A model generated the notes under the pieces. It was not told where the DNA came from and did not search any database. It saw only the letters and a program-made list of their open reading frames with translations. 16,728 nt of DNA, taken from contig DATDYQ010000091.1 of the NCBI GenBank assembly GCA_035288965.1, forward strand, positions 1 through 16,728. Reading direction: 5' to 3'. Made by a program: the position numbers and the translations under genes. The DNA is from DATDYQ01 sp035288965. Lineage in GTDB: Archaea > Nanobdellota > Nanobdellia > SCGC-AAA011-G17 > JAGVZF01. This document shows positions 14,611 to 16,728 of this stretch, piece by piece; position 1 is the first letter of the stretch; each line of letters begins with the position of its first letter.

Positions 14611-14853
14611 ATGACAATGGATACACTTCAAATAAGAATGAATAAAGAATTATTGAAAAGAATAGATGTGCTTGTTAAATCTGGAGTATACTCTAACAGA
14701 TCAGATGTAATAAGAGATGCTGTTAGGAGATTTGTCTGGGAAGGTGAAGTAGAAAGTATAGAAAAAAAAGGAGATTCTGTTAAGCTAGTAAGGAATACAA
14801 GAGATAAACTTTCTAAGGAAAAAATTAATTTAAAAGAGATAAATAATATATAA
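14611..14853 (+). CDS. CopG/MetJ-type ribbon-helix-helix regulator, antitoxin-like (80 aa)
   Basis: Residues 1-48 match the ribbon-helix-helix pattern: strand MDTLQIRMN, helix KELLKRIDVLVKSG, then SNRSDVIRDAVRRFV with the typical S/N-R-S-x-x-I-R cap. Residues 49-80 are a polar tail ending KEKINLKEINNI, as in archaeal antitoxins paired with PIN toxins. The ATG at 14611 is chosen because aaaggt lies 4-9 nt upstream; a TTG at 14572 or an ATG at 14596 would lengthen it by up to 13 residues. A palindrome at 14576-14591 suggests self-regulation. It converges with a broken PIN gene; their stop codons abut at 14853/14854. Confidence 0.85.
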   Translation: MTMDTLQIRMNKELLKRIDVLVKSGVYSNRSDVIRDAVRRFVWEGEVESIEKKGDSVKLVRNTRDKLSKEKINLKEINNI

Positions 14854-15289
14854 TTATTTAATCACATCTTCAGGTAAACTTATACCTACATTATATTTTT
14901 TGGCTATTTTCATAAGCCTTTTGCCTCTTGTAATTAATACTGAATTTGTTTTTCTGGCAAGAATCATATGAATTATATCATAAAAACTGACTTCAAAGTT
15001 TGCTTCATTTTCAATTTTCCTTGCTTCATCAAACTCATACTTTTCCAAAACAACTTTTTTGAAATTTGGCATGTTATCAAATAAAGCTTTTTTGTTTTCA
15101 AAATCTTTCTTATTTAATATAAACTTAAAGTTCATTCAAAATAAAACCAGAGTAGTATGTAATAATATTTTTTTCTTCAATAAAATCAAATAACTTTTTG
15201 GCAATTTCCCAGTATTTAACACCAGAAAAGCTAACTTCTTTCTGCCATAAATTAAGATATATGCAAGTGTCTATGTAATAACTTGTCAT
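14854..15289 (-). pseudogene. Frameshifted PIN-domain (VapC-like) toxin gene
   Basis: From the ATG at 15289 (minus) a frame reads MTSYYIDTCIYLNLWQKEVS and stops after NEL at 15125. The other frame, open from 15135 to 14854, continues naturally as KFILNKKDFENKK. Removing one T at about 15127-15129 restores LNEL-KFILN and a PIN protein of about 144 residues. PIN acidic residues are visible at Asp7 (YIDTC), Glu53 (LNEL) and the Asp in FYDIIHMI. The usual fourth Asp is Gly (LITRGKRL instead of T-R-D). The combined frameshift and lost active-site residue indicate a decayed RNase toxin. A TATA-like cacttaaataa about 26 nt before 15289 is still present. Sequencing error could explain the frameshift but not the Gly. 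Confidence 0.82.
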
Positions 15290-15305
15290 AGATAATGCAA
15301 GAATT

Positions 15306-15320
15306 AATTTTATTTAAGTG
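15306..15320 (-). promoter_or_regulatory. TATA box of the PIN pseudogene
   Basis: The minus strand reads cacttaaataaaatt, centred about 26 nt before the ATG at 15289, so the transcript would be leaderless. The promoter is intact although the gene is not. Confidence 0.5.
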
Positions 15321-15342
15321 TTATTATTAAATAAAGTTTTAA

Positions 15343-16176
15343 TTAACACCTCTGCATGAAATAAATCGGCATTTCATTAAGGTCAAATGTCTCTCCATCT
15401 ACATTAACAACCATGTTAACTTTATCTAAATATACTGTTGAAGTTTCTTGTATTTTTTCCTGCCCAGTTAGCTTAAGTGTCCCATCTGTCAGTATTAATG
15501 CATGGTCTTCATCATTTTCAATTACTGATTTAATATCAAACTGGTAAACAGCTCTCCCTTTTTTATACTGACTTATTATATACCCTTTTCCATTAACTGC
15601 ATTTCGTAAAGGTACATTTAAGTTTAGCTTGTTATTTTTAGTGCTAATTTCTTCTGTGCTGAAAGTTCCATCTTCAGCTCTTAAAGAACAACCTTGTAAA
15701 CTTGTTATTCCTATAATTATATCCTGCCCAGTTTTTTCAAATTCACTCTCTCCAATAATCATTTTTAGGCTAGTGTGATAAACTCCTCCAAGATATTCCC
15801 CACTATCAAGCTTTATTTTAAACTCTAAAACTCCTGCCATATAACCATACCCATATCCATAGCCATAAGTGCTGTTTGAAGAAACAAGCTTTGTTATGGT
15901 TATTCCTTTACATCCATTTAGTATATTTCCATTGGCATCAAAATCACAGTTTTGTAATTCGGGGCCATTTAATACTAAAGTAAATTTATCTATATCAAGA
16001 AATTCTTCTGGCTCTATTTGAGTGGAAATTTTAAACTCTACATCATCTCCTTTAGTAACTACAGGGTCTTTAATTGTAAACCCCAAGATAAAGGCATTTG
16101 CAGGTCCTGCTACAAATAAAAGAATTATAATAACAACTGAAATAATTACAGATACAGCTTTGAATTTGTGTTCCAT
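15343..16176 (-). CDS. Secreted protein with Tyr-Gly repeat (277 aa)
   Basis: A signal peptide covers residues 1-28 (AVSVIISVVIIILLFVAG, cut after ANA). Residues 29-100 form a beta-rich domain (FTIKDPVVTKGDDVEFKIST) of the archaeal Ig/CARDB kind, with Cys77 and Cys89 possibly paired. Residues 104-112 are a pure Tyr-Gly alternation (YGYGYGYGY) inside a loop before strand MAGVLEFKIK. Residues 160-277 form a second beta domain with Cys163 and a terminal Cys277. No C-terminal anchor is seen, so it is probably secreted. Proteins with (YG)n loops are frequent in DPANN genomes, but their function is unknown. A gaggcga motif lies 6-12 nt before the ATG, and a TATA-like gtttaaatataagt lies at 16222-16234. 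Confidence 0.87.
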   Translation of the reverse strand: MEHKFKAVSVIISVVIIILLFVAGPANAFILGFTIKDPVVTKGDDVEFKISTQIEPEEFLDIDKFTLVLNGPELQNCDFDANGNILNGCKGITITKLVSSNSTYGYGYGYGYMAGVLEFKIKLDSGEYLGGVYHTSLKMIIGESEFEKTGQDIIIGITSLQGCSLRAEDGTFSTEEISTKNNKLNLNVPLRNAVNGKGYIISQYKKGRAVYQFDIKSVIENDEDHALILTDGTLKLTGQEKIQETSTVYLDKVNMVVNVDGETFDLNEMPIYFMQRC

Positions 16177-16221
16177 CTTGTCGCCTCTTTTTAATGGTTT
16201 TTATAATAACAATAATAGGCA

Positions 16222-16234
16222 CTTATATTTAAAC
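16222..16234 (-). promoter_or_regulatory. TATA box for the Tyr-Gly secreted protein
   Basis: The minus strand tract tttaaatataagt predicts transcription from about 16202, giving a leader of about 26 nt that holds the gaggcga ribosome-binding-like motif. Confidence 0.5.
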
Positions 16235-16359
16235 TATATTAACTAAGGAATAGTAGTAAAATCTAACTACTTTTGGAACATAACTATTATGAAAACAAGT
16301 GTTAAAACGATAAAGATTTTATATATCAGGATATATTACAAAAAATATCTTGAGTATGA

Positions 16360-16399
16360 TCAAGAACATATAAGAAATTATATAATAGCTTGTTCTTGA
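16360..16399 (+). promoter_or_regulatory. Promoter of glycosyltransferase flanked by 9-bp inverted repeat
   Basis: A TATA-like aattatataatag at about 16376-16388 sits between exact inverted arms tcaagaaca (16360-16368) and tgttcttga (16391-16399). The predicted start near 16410 leaves about 34 nt before the GTG at 16444. The arms could bind a dimeric regulator or form a stem in DNA; both ideas are inference. Confidence 0.5.
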
Positions 16400-16443
16400 C
16401 AAATTGAACAACTAAGTATTAATATGGAAGAGGGAAAAAAGGA

Positions 16444-16662
16444 GTGAAATATTCTTTGGTAATTCCATGCTATAATAAAAATGGAAATTTGAGTATTTTA
16501 CATAATGAAATAAAAAAAGTCATGTCAAGTATAACAGATCAAAACAAATATGAAATAATATATGTTAATGATGGTTCAATATCTTTTATGTCCATAAATC
16601 TAAAACCACATTCTTTAGAATGTGGTAGTAACTTTAGGGTTTTAGATCCTAGAAAATCTTGA
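16444..16662 (+). pseudogene. Glycosyltransferase family 2 fragment cut by the hairpin repeat
   Basis: Residues 1-46 are the start of a GT-A fold, DPM1-like family 2 glycosyltransferase: YSLVIPCYNKNGN at 3-15 and the nucleotide-sugar strand YEIIYVNDGS at about 36-46, including the first Asp. Family members then continue with T-D-x-S and 200 or more residues; here the frame runs instead into ISFMSINLKPHSLECGS, which is encoded by the edge of the terminal repeat, and stops at 16662. True glycosyltransferase coding therefore ends near 16580. A GTG start is used; agagg lies about 12 nt upstream. The missing C-terminal part does not occur elsewhere in the window, including after the left copy of the repeat. 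The gene is inactive unless the junction is an assembly artefact. Confidence 0.82.
16605..16626. other. Stem-loop at the edge of the terminal repeat
   Basis: The 9-bp perfect stem accacattc/gaatgtggt with a ttta loop is followed by agtaac. The hairpin-plus-short-tail pattern is reminiscent of right ends (and guide-RNA hairpins) of IS200/IS605 tnpB elements; no tnpA or tnpB gene is present. Confidence 0.6.
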
Positions 16663-16728
16663 CGATTTTTCTTTAGATTTTCTGGACCAGAAAAGCATAG
16701 CTTTTCTTGGTTTTAGATCATCCAGAAA
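16607..16728. repeat. Terminal direct repeat, right copy (122 bp, exact)
   Basis: It is identical to positions 1-122. It interrupts the glycosyltransferase reading frame and runs to the last base of the window. Because identity starts at the first base of the window and ends at the last, the window boundaries coincide with the repeat. Confidence 0.95.

Noticed and set aside
16022..16246. Plus-strand open frame of about 74 codons
   Set aside because: It is antisense to the signal peptide and promoter of the Tyr-Gly protein, with no supporting motif.
16289..16399. 36-codon open frame upstream of the glycosyltransferase
   Set aside because: It overlaps the TATA-like box and inverted repeat, has no ribosome-binding motif and has a composition typical of random A/T-rich sequence.
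1..16728. A complete natural plasmid or virus genome of 16.6 kb
   Set aside because: The exact terminal overlap permits a circle, but no replication, partition, capsid or integrase gene is visible and a glycosyltransferase is truncated exactly at the junction.

Overview
The window reads as about 16.7 kb of AT-rich DNA from an uncultivated archaeon, most likely a DPANN lineage of the Woesearchaeota/Pacearchaeota type. This is inferred from archaeal TATA boxes placed about 26 nt before start codons (several genes look leaderless), very large Asn/Asp/Ser/Thr-rich secreted proteins with lamin-tail, MopE-like, cadherin-like and VWA parts, a (YG)n-containing secreted protein, and AbrB/PIN/ribbon-helix-helix small genes. 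No rRNA, tRNA, CRISPR array or replication gene was seen.

Layout. 1-194: one copy of a hairpin-rich repeat whose first 122 bp are repeated exactly at the other end of the window (16607-16728). 195-5142 (minus): an apparent operon read from 5142 leftwards: a membrane-anchored Ig-like protein, a 1256-residue membrane-anchored multidomain surface protein, and two small unknown proteins. 5143-5555: a 47-bp promoter element and a frameshifted small gene. 5556-9644 (minus): a 1362-residue secreted protein with long Cys-rich Ca-binding-like repeats and a C-terminal VWA domain with an intact MIDAS; it is preceded by a nearly identical copy of the 47-bp promoter element. 9722-10237 (minus): a single-pass membrane protein. 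10343-12497 (plus): a small unknown protein, then a tight three-gene operon ending in an LPG-synthase/flippase-like (UPF0104) membrane protein. 12618-13433 (plus): an unknown soluble protein. 13513-14492 (plus): a two-gene module of a small coiled coil and an AbrB-nucleotidyltransferase fusion, with a 22-bp perfect palindrome over its start. 14611-15289: a ribbon-helix-helix regulator converging on a frameshifted PIN-domain gene. 15343-16176 (minus): a secreted (YG)n protein. 16444-16662 (plus): the start of a family 2 glycosyltransferase cut off by the hairpin repeat.

How it fits together. The two giant extracellular proteins share a related N-terminal domain and their transcription units share a promoter element, so they probably form a co-expressed cell-surface apparatus (adhesion or cell-cell contact is inference from VWA, Cys-rich stalk and cadherin-like content). 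The flippase-like protein and the broken glycosyltransferase suggest nearby surface glycan/lipid functions. The 13.5-15.3 kb stretch is an accessory patch with one apparently intact candidate toxin-antitoxin-like module and one decayed PIN toxin. The exact 122-bp terminal repeat either closes a 16,606-bp circle or marks a dispersed repeat where the assembly stopped; the truncated glycosyltransferase and lack of replication genes favour the latter.
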